Below, piece after piece: positions 49,676 to 61,749 of a DNA stretch of 64,000 nucleotides (within the stretch, counting starts at the first letter, position 1; each line of letters begins with the position of its first letter). A model generated the notes under the pieces. The model saw only the letters and a list, made by a program, of their open reading frames with translations. It was not told where the DNA came from and searched no databases. Source of the DNA: Amorphochlora amoebiformis (lineage: Eukaryota; Cercozoa; Chlorarachniophyceae); contig BAAHQB010000207.1 of assembly GCA_054601695.1 (NCBI GenBank), forward strand, positions 124,001 to 188,000, read 5' to 3'. The position numbers and the translations under genes were made by a program.

Positions 49676-49717
49676 CATAGTTCCAAAACACCTCTCTGCT
49701 ATCCCAATCCATATATA

Positions 49718-49765
<48 letters not shown>

Positions 49766-49781
49766 CCATACATACACACAC

Positions 49782-49824
<43 letters not shown>

Positions 49825-49832
49825 AACATAGA

Positions 49833-49872
<40 letters not shown>

Positions 49873-49923
49873 CATAGTTGCAAAACACCTCTCTGCTATC
49901 CCAGTCCATATATATATATATAT

Positions 49924-49974
<51 letters not shown>

Positions 49975-50022
49975 CCATATATACACACATATGTATATAT
50001 ATTAACATAGATATACATAGAT

Positions 50023-50059
<37 letters not shown>

Positions 50060-50110
50060 ATACCATAGTTCCAAAACACCTCTCTGCTATCCCAGTCAAG
50101 GACCAGAGGC
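49387..50110 (-). repeat. Four copies of an exon-edge segment, one complete
   Basis: TTCCAAAACACCTCTCTGCT then ATCCCAGTCC occurs near 49,387, 49,671, 49,869 and 50,061 with TA repeat between. Only the copy at 50,061 extends through the full island to 50,110. Confidence 0.9.
50064..50110 (-). CDS. Candidate 47-nt exon
   Basis: On the - strand, acceptor CTCTAAG and donor GTATTA bound a stretch reading [15 protein letters not shown] with one extra base at each end. No family is recognised. Three truncated copies of its donor side lie downstream in transcript sense. Confidence 0.4.
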
Positions 50111-50138
50111 CTTAGAGTTTGAATTCATATATTTACAT

Positions 50139-50213
<75 letters not shown>

Positions 50214-50214
50214 T

Positions 50215-50268
<54 letters not shown>

Positions 50269-50394
50269 GTATATATGTATATATATATATATATATATAA
50301 ATATAAAATATGCATATATATACATATGTATATATATATCTGTATATATACACATACCTACATACATATATTATATATATTTCCGCAGGTCACG

Positions 50395-51222
50395 TGAGTT
50401 CACGAAGTCAAGATAGGGTTAGAGATAGGGTTAGAGATAGGGTTAGAGATAGGGTTAGAGATAGGATTAAGGTTAAAGGGTTAACATTAGGCTTAGGGCT
50501 AAAGCTAATAGTAGGCTTAGGATTAAGGTTAGGCTTAAAGTTAAGATTATTGTTAGGGTTAAGATTAGGCTTAATGTTACTTTTAAGCTTAGAGTTAGGG
50601 CTAAGAGTTATATGTCAAGGCCGCTTGCCGTTAAGGTTACAGCTTTATCTTAACCTCTAACCCTAACCCTAACCCTAACCCTAATCCTAGCTCTAATCCT
50701 AACCCACACCCCAACACATAGCCCCATAATGTGGAGGAGTCAATTGTCCTTGGACTAAGACATGCTGAATAATCTGATCCTAACCCTAACCCTAACCTCT
50801 AACCTTACACCTTTCCCTAACAGTAACCTTTTCCTAACCGTAATCTTACTTAACCCTAACCATACTCCTAACCCTAACCTTACTCCTAACCCTAACCTTA
50901 CTCCTAACCCTAACCTTAATCCTATCCTTAATCCTAACCTTAACCTTACTCCTAACCCTAACCTTACTCCTAACCCTAACCTTACTCCTAACCCTAACCT
51001 TAGTTCTAACCCCAACCTTAATCCTAACCCTAACCTTACTCCTAACCCTAACCTTAATCCTAACCCTAACCTCACCAAGGAGGATTGAGTAGATTTATGT
51101 CTAAGTTAGGGTTAGGATCAGATTATTCAGCATGTCTTAGTCCGAGGACCATTGACTCCTCCACAGAGTGGGGCTATAGTCGTTAGGGTTAGGGTTAGGG
51201 TTAGGGTTAGGGTTAGGTTTCT
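50395..51222. repeat. Degenerate TTAGGG/CCCTAA block
   Basis: TTAGGG-type variants (50,410-50,600) change to CCCTAA-type (50,655-51,072, with many CTTACTCCTAACCCTAAC units of about 18 bases), then TTAGGG again after 51,100. Dispersed unit copies lie at about 50,707-50,780 (-) and 51,113-51,185 (+). Confidence 0.9.
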
Positions 51223-51229
51223 GCTTTAC

Positions 51230-51374
51230 CTTCCATTCTTTAGGCTTTTGGCATGATTCTTTCTAAGAATTTGGAAAATATATGTATATGTATATGTATA
51301 TGTGTATATCTATTGAGTCAGATATTCATATACACTATAGATATATGCATAAATACAGATATATTTGTCATATA

Positions 51375-51415
<41 letters not shown>

Positions 51416-51632
51416 AGCTAATGTGTGTGTGCATACATAAACATGTGTATTATGTATGTAAGTGCATACAAATATATATGTATGTAAAAATGTATATATG
51501 TATGTATGTATATGTGTATATATTTATATGTGTATATAATATATATATGTATGTATGTGTATATGTGTATATTATATATTTATATTGTATTGTACTTTTT
51601 ATACATATATGATTGCCTATCTATCTATATGC

Positions 51633-51668
<36 letters not shown>

Positions 51669-51726
51669 ATGTATATATGTGACAGATATATATAAAAATA
51701 CATGTATACAAACACATACATATATT

Positions 51727-51757
<31 letters not shown>

Positions 51758-51820
51758 TAATGTATATATATACGCATATATCATACATACATGTAATCCT
51801 TCGGCCAGAACATCTCCCCA
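51230..51820. repeat. TA/TG-rich region, nothing coding seen
   Basis: Mostly TATG and (TA)n variants between two telomere-type blocks. Confidence 0.6.
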
Positions 51821-51822
51821 TC

Positions 51823-52107
51823 CTTAGGGTTAGGGCTTACATTAAGATTAAGCAAAAGACTAATTACTAAGCTTAGGGTTAGGGTTTGGATTAGGATTAA
51901 AATGAAATCCCTAAGCCTAACACCAACTGTTAAGGTTAGGGTTAGGGCTTACATTAAAGATTAAGCTTAAGACTAATTACTAAGCTTAGGGTTAGGGTTT
52001 GGATTAGGATTAAGATGAAAATCCCTAAGCCTAACACCAACTTTTAAGGTTAGGGTTAGGGTTTGGATTAGGGTTAAGACTACTCTTAGGGTTAGGGACA
52101 TACATAT
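51823..52107 (+). repeat. Tandem about 125-bp repeat built of TTAGGG variants
   Basis: The segment from TTAGGGTTAGGGCTTACATT through AAGCCTAACACCAACT occurs twice (about 51,823 and 51,933), followed by a shorter third part. Confidence 0.8.
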
Positions 52108-52150
52108 AGACATAATATATATACATACATATATATATATACATATATAT

Positions 52151-52186
<36 letters not shown>

Positions 52187-52195
52187 CGGGAGTAC

Positions 52196-52345
52196 CCAGC
52201 CGACAAATTCTTGGGGATTTTCCCCTTTCGAGTCAGTTCGCGTGACATTAGAAGTTGTTCCCGTGACATGGGGCGCTGTCCGCGTCACATGATGCTTTGA
52301 CTGCGTGACATAAGGTGATGTTCGCTGCATCTCCTTCGCCCATCG
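52196..52345. other. Coding-like island with a 21-bp degenerate repeat
   Basis: On the - strand it reads [34 protein letters not shown], a seven-residue repeat with a constant Val-Thr, then ENPQEFVGW and a GT donor. On the + strand it reads [18 protein letters not shown] and a stop. The strand is unresolved. Confidence 0.4.
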
Positions 52346-52399
52346 AATGTATTCTATGTATGTATATGTGTGTATGTAAACGTGTATGGGAACCAATAT

Positions 52400-52414
52400 G
52401 TGTATGTAAATTTG

Positions 52415-52471
<57 letters not shown>

Positions 52472-52480
52472 ATACATGAA

Positions 52481-52545
<65 letters not shown>

Positions 52546-52613
52546 ACCATCGTTTGCGCATTCCTTTGTAATGTACGCTATATTCTGCACGCGCCCTATA
52601 TATATATATATAT

Positions 52614-52660
<47 letters not shown>

Positions 52661-52822
52661 TATATATATATATATATATTATTTTATACATATTATGTAT
52701 ACAAATATTTATATTTTCTTATATATGTATGTATGTATATATATATATATATATATATATTTATAAATATATGTATATATGTATTACAAATACTGAACTA
52801 TACTTACATATGTATTGATATA

Positions 52823-52868
<46 letters not shown>

Positions 52869-53060
52869 CATGTATAAATATATAAATATATATATTATAT
52901 ATATAATATAATATATATATATATATATAATATATATATATATGTACGTATATATATATATATATGTGTGTACTACAAATATTGAAATATATATGAAAGT
53001 ATATATACACATATATATATATATACATGTGTGTATATATATTTATATTATATACTTATT
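52400..53060. repeat. TA-repeat region
   Basis: (TA)n with one 45-base non-repeat island near 52,545-52,600. No exon can be supported. Confidence 0.6.
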
Positions 53061-53069
53061 ATATATGTA

Positions 53070-53216
53070 CCCAACCTTGGAGATTCTGCGGTATCTCGGG
53101 GAACCTCCAGTATCCTTTCCCCCGGGAATTTCTCAAGGATCTCCGGGGACTCCTTGGGGAATCCCGGGATTCGTGGGAGCTATTTCTCACATATTCCGCC
53201 TGTTTTGGTACACAGG
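53070..53216 (+). CDS. Candidate exon ending at a strong donor
   Basis: A GC-rich island of about 145 bases is followed by CAG/GTATGT. In the frame that ends in phase 0 it reads [20 protein letters not shown] then [12 protein letters not shown]. The other two frames and the - strand are also open, so the frame is not certain. Confidence 0.35.
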
Positions 53217-53217
53217 T

Positions 53218-53250
53218 ATGTTTATATATACATGTTTATATACATACATA

Positions 53251-53306
<56 letters not shown>

Positions 53307-53370
53307 GTGTATATGCATGTATATATTTACTTATATACATATGTATATGAATATATGTATATATTTATAT

Positions 53371-53401
<31 letters not shown>

Positions 53402-53452
53402 ACATTATATGCGTATGTATACATGTGCATGTACATCATATGCAAATATATA

Positions 53453-53496
<44 letters not shown>

Positions 53497-53555
53497 AGTG
53501 TGTGTAAGCGTATATACACATGTGTGCAAGATAATATTCACGCAATCTACAAGAT

Positions 53556-53589
<34 letters not shown>

Positions 53590-53622
53590 ATACATATATA
53601 TATAATATATATTATATACATA

Positions 53623-53653
<31 letters not shown>

Positions 53654-53781
53654 ATACATGTACTTACATTTATTTACACATAATATAAGAACCTATTTAA
53701 TATTATATTTGTGTATATACATATATATATATATCTATATACCTCTATATATACATATATGTAATTTTGTCCGTATGGAAT

Positions 53782-53866
<85 letters not shown>

Positions 53867-53890
53867 TATTTTCATAAATATTCATATGCC

Positions 53891-53954
<64 letters not shown>

Positions 53955-54001
53955 TATTCATGTATAATATCTTACAATACATATATATATATATACATAA
54001 A

Positions 54002-54040
<39 letters not shown>

Positions 54041-54063
54041 TATATATGTATATACAGTATGTG
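53218..54063. repeat. TA-repeat region
   Basis: (TA)n with CA/TG runs; nothing coding seen. Confidence 0.65.
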
Positions 54064-54165
54064 CGAACGAAGCCTAACCCAAATACATTCGCAACCAACT
54101 TTATAAATATATGTGTGTGTATATGTAAAGCTGGTTGCCTAAGTACTTGGGTTAGGCTTGGTTCG
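54064..54165. repeat. Hairpin-forming inverted repeat, arms about 40 bases
   Basis: The arm at 54,064-54,104 (CGAACGAAGCCTAACCCAAA ...) is mirrored at 54,126-54,165 (... TTGGGTTAGGCTTGGTTCG) with a loop of about 21 bases and a few mismatches. Confidence 0.85.
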
Positions 54166-54278
54166 ATATATACACATACATATATAGATATATATATACA
54201 TATATATATACATATATATATATATATATTTTATATATATATATATATAATATATATATATACATATACTTACGTTAC

Positions 54279-54339
54279 CAACCCACGCAAAATGGAAATA
54301 CGGCCTCTCGGGTAGGTAGGGCAGCAATTTATCAAATAT
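54279..54339 (-). CDS. Candidate 61-nt exon with one decayed copy
   Basis: On the - strand, between acceptor ATATAG and donor GTAACG, it reads I then [19 protein letters not shown] with one trailing base. A decayed copy (ACGGCCTCTCGTGTAGATGG ...) lies at 54,600-54,641. No family is recognised. Confidence 0.4.
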
Positions 54340-54340
54340 C

Positions 54341-54341
<1 letters not shown>

Positions 54342-54391
<50 letters not shown>

Positions 54392-54417
54392 CAATTTATG
54401 AAAACATCTATGTAATT

Positions 54418-54467
<50 letters not shown>

Positions 54468-54498
54468 TTTATATATATATATATATATAATCTCTCCC

Positions 54499-54530
<32 letters not shown>

Positions 54531-54557
54531 TATATGTATATTTATTAAGTTACATAT

Positions 54558-54598
<41 letters not shown>

Positions 54599-54676
54599 GT
54601 ACGGCCTCTCGTGTAGATGGGTATAAATTTATCAAAAACCTAAATATGTATAAACACACACATGTATATATAACAA

Positions 54677-54743
<67 letters not shown>

Positions 54744-54825
54744 ATATATACATATGTTATATATATATATATATATATGTATATATGTACATATATATAT
54801 ATATGTAGACATATGTACATATTAC

Positions 54826-54876
<51 letters not shown>

Positions 54877-54930
54877 CATATGTATATATATATATATGTG
54901 TGTATATATATGAATATTGAGAATTAAATC

Positions 54931-54980
<50 letters not shown>

Positions 54981-55101
54981 ATATATGTATATATATATGT
55001 ATATATATATATATATATGTTATATATCTAGATGTAATTCAAAATATATATGTATATGTAGTATATATAATATATATATGTACATATATATATCAATATA
55101 G

Positions 55102-55182
<81 letters not shown>

Positions 55183-55205
55183 GTAAATATATATATATCT
55201 ATATC

Positions 55206-55236
<31 letters not shown>

Positions 55237-55254
55237 ATAAATATACATATATAC

Positions 55255-55309
<55 letters not shown>

Positions 55310-55505
55310 ATAGGTATACATGCATGTGTGCATTTGTCCATATATTACATTTATACAAGATATTTCGACACAAAGGCACATGCAACTATACACAATCAAA
55401 ACAAACACCGAATTAATATTACATAATTCATTTTAACATATTTCCAAATCAATATATATATATATATATATATATATTCATATATGCATGACATACAAAC
55501 ACATA
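54342..55505. repeat. TA-repeat region
   Basis: (TA)n throughout, apart from the exon copy at 54,600-54,641 and AT-rich sequence at 55,310-55,440. No exon is seen. Confidence 0.65.
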
Positions 55506-55509
55506 CGAC

Positions 55510-55735
55510 TTGAGTTAGGATTAGGGCTAAGGCTGGAGCTAGGGTTAGGGTTAGGGTTACGGGTTAGGGTTAGGGTTAGGGTTAGGATCAGATTAATCAG
55601 CATGTCTTAGTCCGAGGACCATTGACTCCTCCACAGAGTGGGGCTATAGTGCTGTTAGGGATAACAGCAGATCGTGTTGTTGGGAGTGTTGAGTGCTGTT
55701 GTGGTGATGTGTTGTGGGGTTAGGTTTAGAGTAGT
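55510..55735 (+). repeat. TTAGGG array followed by a near-complete dispersed unit
   Basis: Variant then perfect TTAGGG units to about 55,587, then a complete copy of the unit (GGATCAGATTAATCAGCATG ... GGGATAACAGCAGATCGTGT ... GTGATGTGTTGTGGGG) to about 55,725. Confidence 0.9.
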
Positions 55736-55771
55736 ATATTCACTTGTAAGAGTCCATATTGGTCCTTATTC

Positions 55772-55858
55772 CAGAAATCCTTCACGCAATGTGTGATTAT
55801 AACATGAGAGCTGACATTTCTATTTATATTTATTTACATGTTTGTATGTATAGTATAG

Positions 55859-55891
<33 letters not shown>

Positions 55892-55906
55892 GTATGTATG
55901 TATGTT

Positions 55907-55954
<48 letters not shown>

Positions 55955-55955
55955 A

Positions 55956-56009
<54 letters not shown>

Positions 56010-56081
56010 GTATGTATTATAACATCAGAGTTCTTTTATATTGCGCGAGTGTATTTGTATGTATAGTATATATATATATAT

Positions 56082-56132
<51 letters not shown>

Positions 56133-56214
56133 ATATACATATATATGTATATATATATATATATATATAATTCTTTACATAATGCGCGATTACAACATGA
56201 GAGCTGAAATTGGT
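55772..56214 (+). other. Duplicated exon-like segment, each copy keeping a different splice edge
   Basis: The copy at 55,772 (after acceptor CCAG) reads EILHAMCDYNMRADIS but has no donor. The copy at about 56,168-56,214 reads ILYIMRDYNMRAEI and ends at a good donor GTATGT but has no acceptor. A weaker third copy lies near 56,018. A (GTATAT)n run fills 55,910-56,010. Confidence 0.5.
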
Positions 56215-56598
56215 ATGTATTAAATGTATGCATTAAACGTATATATGTATAAAATAAAGTATGTATACATATACTTAAATAAATATATAAAAATATGCAT
56301 ACATACATATATGTATATGTGTTCGTATATTTAATAATACATAACCTATATGCATGTATATATTTATAAGTATACATGTATGGGTATATATATATATATA
56401 TTTGTACATATATATATATATATAATATATATATATATATAATATTTGTATATAAAATATATATGCATAATAATAACATACATGTTTACAAACACAGCAC
56501 AAAACTACACATACAAAACATACATGTGTACATATATGTATATATATGTATATGTATGTATATGTATATATGCATGTGTGTATATATATATGCATATA

Positions 56599-56629
<31 letters not shown>

Positions 56630-56726
56630 TCAGGTTCTACATGCTCACCCCTCCCTGCACACACGCATACGAAAACACATATTCCCAAAAAAAAAAGTAA
56701 CCCTTACTCTGAAATTGGCATCCCAG

Positions 56727-56777
56727 GACTCCGATAGAAGGTTTCAAAGAGGTCAGACCGATAGCTCGATGTCTTAA
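56727..56777 (+). CDS. Candidate terminal exon
   Basis: Acceptor CATCCCAG, then [16 protein letters not shown] and TAA in phase 0. Hydrophilic tail-like sequence; the parent gene is unknown. Confidence 0.35.
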   Translation, partial: DSDRRFQRGQTDSSMS

Positions 56778-56794
56778 GTTTAATTTAGGATTAA

Positions 56795-57060
56795 TATTAT
56801 TAAGGTTAGGGTTAGGGTTACAGTTAGGGTTACGGCTAGGGTTAGAGTTAGGGTTACGGCTAGGGTTAGGGTTAGGGTTACGGCTAGGGTTAGGATCAGA
56901 TTATTCAGCATGTCTTAGTCCTAGGACCATTGACTCCTCCACAGGGTGGGGCTATAGTGCTGTTTGGGATAACAGCAGATCGTGATGATGGGTGTGTTGA
57001 GTGTTGGTTAGGGTTAGGGTTACGGCCAGGGCTAGGGTTAGGGTTAGGACTAGATTAGGG
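56795..57060 (+). repeat. TTAGGG-variant array with a dispersed unit copy
   Basis: TTAGGG, TTACGG and CTAGGG variants, with the unit at about 56,894-57,005 in the GTCCTAGGAC variant form. Confidence 0.88.
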
Positions 57061-57124
57061 TCAGAGATTGTACCGAGATTTTATTTTTCGCATTTTTTTC
57101 TGATTTTCGCGGAGATCTCTTACA

Positions 57125-57259
57125 TTTTTTCTCTAGGAGGCGAATGTGTTCATCCAGATTGTTCTGTTGTTTTAGGGGTGGGTTACATTATGTATATATA
57201 ATACGCACACACATATATATATATATATGTATATTGTAGTTTAGGGGTATATAATGTTC

Positions 57260-57308
<49 letters not shown>

Positions 57309-57576
57309 CATTGTGGTTTAGGGTGTGTTTGTATAAACTGGCATATACTTTTCAATCATATCGTGGTTTAGGATGCGGTTAGCTAAGAGGTATAGTACAC
57401 TCATATTATGGTTTAGGATATGCTTACATTATATACATAATATTCACACGTATTATAAAATGTATATATATATATATAAATATTATATACATATATATAT
57501 ATATATATGTATATATATGTAAGCGTATGTTCTCGTCTGGATCGTGCTGTGAGTTAGGGGTGTTGCATGTTATGTA

Positions 57577-57590
<14 letters not shown>
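57125..57590 (+). repeat. Degenerate repeat series around GTGGTTTAGGGTGTG
   Basis: The segment at 57,129-57,205 (GCGAATGTGTTCATCCAGAT ...) is repeated with substitutions at 57,522-57,580. Shorter relatives of its TTTAGGGGT part occur near 57,235, 57,310, 57,362 and 57,408. Confidence 0.7.
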
Positions 57591-57631
<41 letters not shown>

Positions 57632-57654
57632 GTAATTTATGTACTACATGTATA

Positions 57655-57692
<38 letters not shown>

Positions 57693-57723
57693 GTATATTA
57701 TATATAGAGATATATATATATTA

Positions 57724-57775
<52 letters not shown>

Positions 57776-57785
57776 TACATATATA

Positions 57786-57849
57786 TATTTGATTAGGGTG
57801 AAAGGGGTAAACTTTTGATCGGATCTTGGAGACGTCATACCTGTATTAC

Positions 57850-57900
<51 letters not shown>

Positions 57901-57904
57901 TATA

Positions 57905-57947
<43 letters not shown>

Positions 57948-58046
57948 AATATATGTATATATATATATATATATATATTTGATTAGGGTGAAAGGGGTAA
58001 ACTTTTGATCGGATCTTGGAGACGTCATACCTGTATTACACGTTAA
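57786..58046 (+). repeat. Exact 66-bp direct repeat, second copy closing in a stop
   Basis: TTTGATTAGGGTGAAAGGGG through CCTGTATTACA occurs at about 57,788 and 57,978. After the acceptor-like ATTAG the second copy reads [19 protein letters not shown] and TAA (57,987-58,046), while the first runs into TA repeat. Confidence 0.85.
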
Positions 58047-58187
58047 ATATATATATATATATATATGTATACACAAATATATATATTAATATCATATTTA
58101 CATGTATATATATACATATAGATATATACAGATATATCTTATATACACACATATACATACCTGTATATGCATAAACACACACAAATA

Positions 58188-58241
<54 letters not shown>

Positions 58242-58255
58242 TATACGTACATGTG

Positions 58256-58331
<76 letters not shown>

Positions 58332-58521
58332 TATGTATGTATTTAGGTATATTATATATATATACACGTATACAAATATTATATATAAATATATACACAC
58401 ACACATATATATATATATATATGTATACAAATATATATTCACATGTATGTGAATATCTATGTAGTATGCATTATTATTACGAAACAATATCTGAATTACA
58501 TTTTTTTTATGTACATACTAA

Positions 58522-58552
<31 letters not shown>

Positions 58553-58565
58553 CTACATATACGTA

Positions 58566-58635
<70 letters not shown>

Positions 58636-58680
58636 TACATACATATATTACACACATACACATGTAACACATTTCCATAA
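58047..58680. repeat. TA-repeat region
   Basis: (TA)n with CA/TG runs and a T8 run near 58,500. Nothing coding is seen. Confidence 0.65.
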
Positions 58681-58899
58681 TCACTCACCCTCGCCATAAG
58701 TTGAGTATCTTTATCGTCCACATATGGTATATATCCGTACGTGTACTGTGATAAATCCAACAGAAAAAAAAAAAAAAAAATCACTGTTAGGGTAGGATAT
58801 TACAGCTACTGTTAGCTGAGAGAATGGAGTTTAGGGGTCGGTCTCAGGCTATGCCTCATACTCTCTCACTCTCATTCCATACCCCAACCCTCTAGCCCC

Positions 58900-58937
58900 A
58901 AAGACAATACTAACACATGCTCAATAATCTGATCCTA
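58900..58937 (-). repeat. Truncated dispersed unit copy
   Basis: CACATGCTCAATAATCTGAT then CCTAACC on the + strand is the reverse complement of the start of the unit (GGATCAGATTATTCAGCATG) with one substitution. Confidence 0.75.
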
Positions 58938-58989
58938 ACCACCCATAACCCTAGATTTCATCCGGTGTTGGCGAGTTTTTGGAGAATTC

Positions 58990-59320
58990 AGAAAAGGGGG
59001 GAGGGAGGGAGAGATTTTGAGAGATTGTAGAGAGGGAGGGAGAGAGCAAGAGAGAGAGAGGGAGAGAGGAGAGAGAGAGGGGGAGAAAAGAGAGAGAGGG
59101 AGAGAGGAGAGAGGGAGAGAAGAGAGAGAGAGGGGGAGAGGAGAGAGGGAGAGAGAGAGGGGGAGAGGAGAGAGAGAGAGGAAGAGAGGAGAGAGAGGGA
59201 GAGAGGAGAGAGAGGGAGAGTGGAGAGAGAGGGAGAGAGGAGAGAGAGAGGGAGAGAGAGGAGAGAGAGAGGAAGAGAGGAGAGAGAGGAAGAGAGGCGA
59301 GAGACGGAGAGAGGAGAGAT
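58990..59320 (+). repeat. GA-rich array
   Basis: About 330 bases of GAGAGAGGGA-type purine repeat, leading directly into the coding-like island at 59,328. Confidence 0.85.
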
Positions 59321-59327
59321 CGACAAG

Positions 59328-59405
59328 GAACTGACTTCTCCGATTCGATTCGATTCTTGGAGTGGATTAGCTCTCTACGAACGATCTGATCGATGCCCTG
59401 ATGAG
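59328..59405 (+). CDS. Candidate exon
   Basis: After GACAAG, 26 codons in phase 0 read ELTSPIRFDSWSGLALYERS then DRCPDE, followed by a GTTAGA donor. The family is unknown and the acceptor is weak (purine-rich). Confidence 0.3.
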
Positions 59406-59507
59406 GTTAGAGTCCAAGCTTGAGAGCATATACTAAATTTGCTAGATAAGGGTCAGTACTTAAGAGCAACTATCCTTTTTGACATGTTATTTCAAATAAC
59501 TAGACCT

Positions 59508-59712
59508 AATCCTAACCCTAACCCTAACCCTAACCCTAACCCTAACCCTAACCCTAACCATAACCCTAGCCTCAGCTGTGGTCGCTCCCAGCATAACAGC
59601 CCCACTAAGTGGCGGAGTCAATGGCCCTTGGGTTAAGACATGCTGAATAATCTCACCCTAACCCTAACCCTAACCCTAACCCTAACCCTAACCCTAACCC
59701 TAATCTTAGCCC
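59508..59712 (-). repeat. CCCTAA arrays flanking a dispersed unit copy
   Basis: Near-perfect CCCTAA arrays at 59,508-59,570 and 59,655-59,705 enclose a diverged - strand unit copy (about 59,580-59,655). Confidence 0.88.
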
Positions 59713-59757
59713 CCTACCCTAACATACTCTACATTGGTCGAAATTGAATGAAATTAG

Positions 59758-59850
59758 GTGATTTCGTGTCGATTCGGGAGTGATTTTGGGCAAGAATACC
59801 TGAAATCTGTAGATTTGGGCGGTTTCGAGTGTGTCTCCACCGTATACTGA
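59758..59850 (+). CDS. Candidate terminal exon
   Basis: Acceptor AAATTAG, then 30 codons reading [20 protein letters not shown] then [10 protein letters not shown] and TGA, phase 0. The - strand is also open, so the strand is uncertain. Confidence 0.3.
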   Translation: MISCRFGSDFGQEYLKSVDLGGFECVSTVY

Positions 59851-59914
59851 TATAATGGCTTCATCCTAAAGTGTTGATTGGGGTGCATATATATGTAGTA
59901 TATGTATGTATATA

Positions 59915-59965
<51 letters not shown>

Positions 59966-60054
59966 TATATGGATATATAATATATATATATATATATATT
60001 ATATAAGAGAAATATACATGATATATATATATATATGTGTGTGTGTGATAAATA

Positions 60055-60086
<32 letters not shown>

Positions 60087-60092
<6 letters not shown>

Positions 60093-60115
60093 GAAGATAT
60101 GCAAATACATAGATG

Positions 60116-60151
<36 letters not shown>

Positions 60152-60163
60152 AAAGATATGCAA

Positions 60164-60201
<38 letters not shown>

Positions 60202-60240
60202 GTATATATATGTACAAAAGATGTGCAAATACATATATAA
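60087..60240 (+). repeat. Three copies of GTACAAAAGATATGCAAATACAT in TA repeat
   Basis: The motif GTACA(A/G)AAGAT(A/G)TGCAA and the following ATACAT recur at about 60,087, 60,147 and 60,210, a spacing of about 60 bases. Confidence 0.85.
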
Positions 60241-60403
60241 ATATATATATAATACATATATATATATATATATATCTATATATATATATATCATATGCAA
60301 CTTCATATATCTATTTATACATACACATATACATATACTCATCTTTATATGTAAGTATGATTATATATATATATATATTTTATATATATATACATATATA
60401 TAC

Positions 60404-60435
<32 letters not shown>

Positions 60436-60493
60436 GAGCTTCCTGTAGGATTTTCGCATATATTATACACATATCACATATGCAATACTCATT

Positions 60494-60557
<64 letters not shown>

Positions 60558-60562
60558 CATAC

Positions 60563-60599
<37 letters not shown>

Positions 60600-60684
60600 C
60601 ATACTTACACTTGTACATATGTATTATGTCTATAGTAACATTTTACAACTATGTGTGTATCTTTTATACCATGTTCCGGTAATT

Positions 60685-60850
60685 TACATATAAGTATATG
60701 TATATTATGAATACCTTTCATATGTATACATATAAGTGTGTATTCATATACCCGATCCCGTCAGATGCATTTACATATGAGTGTATGTATATTATGAACA
60801 TGTTAGTATGTATACATATAAGTGTGTATTCATATACCAGATCTCGTGTG
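60685..60850 (+). repeat. About 80-bp tandem duplication
   Basis: TTTACATATAAGTATATGTA ... GTATTCATATACC occurs at about 60,683 and 60,769 with scattered differences. Confidence 0.8.
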
Positions 60851-60886
60851 GCCCAGATGAAGCTTGTGGGTATTACTACCTATATA

Positions 60887-60941
<55 letters not shown>

Positions 60942-61134
60942 GTGTGTGTATATATACGTAATATATAGATATATTAATATATAGATATGTACAGATACAT
61001 ATATGTATATATATATATAGGTATATATATATTACAAAATCTATCTATGTATGTATATATATATATATAAATACATCATACATTTATATATATATATATA
61101 ATATATGTATATATACATATATACTATATAAATG

Positions 61135-61174
<40 letters not shown>

Positions 61175-61189
61175 CATGTGTGTATGTAT

Positions 61190-61625
61190 GTATTATATAC
61201 ATTAAAAACAAAAAAAAAATAATAATAATAATACAATATCTCAAGTGAAACCGAAATTAGCCTTTTCTCACCATATATAAATAAAAATATATGTATTTAA
61301 ATATGCATTACATACATTAAAAAGAAAAAAAAATAATAGAATAGACTAAAATACCTCTAAGTGCCATATATGTAACTAAATATATATATATATATATGTA
61401 TGTATATATATTATATACATTTTAAAAAAAAAAAGATAATAATAATAATAATGATAGCACCAAAATATCCCTATATAGTGCGCATATATGTAAATAAACA
61501 TATATGTATGTATATATATATATGTATGTACTAGATACATAAAAAAAAAAAAAATAATAATAATAATAATAATAATAAAATCTCTCTTAAGAAAAAAAAA
61601 AAATTAATAATAATAATAATAAAAT
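61190..61625 (+). repeat. Array of A-run/(TAA)n/TCTCTAAGTG units
   Basis: About five units, each with ATACATTAAAA-like sequence, an A run of 8-13, (TAA)n or (AAT)n, then AATATCTC(T)AAGTG and a (TA)n spacer. They start near 61,193, 61,311, 61,418, 61,538 and 61,589. Confidence 0.8.
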
Positions 61626-61749
61626 ATCTGTAAGTGATACCCAAAATTACCTTTTTTTCGCCAGAACTTATCTCGATAGGGAGAGGCCCTATGATCTTTA
61701 TCACCTATAGGGGAAGGATTGCACCTCGGGTTCGGGCTAGGGTTAGCCC

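Noticed and set aside
61190-61625. Processed pseudogene or retroposon
   Set aside because: A-runs are repeated in tandem with equal flanks and no coding body was found; a satellite explains it better.
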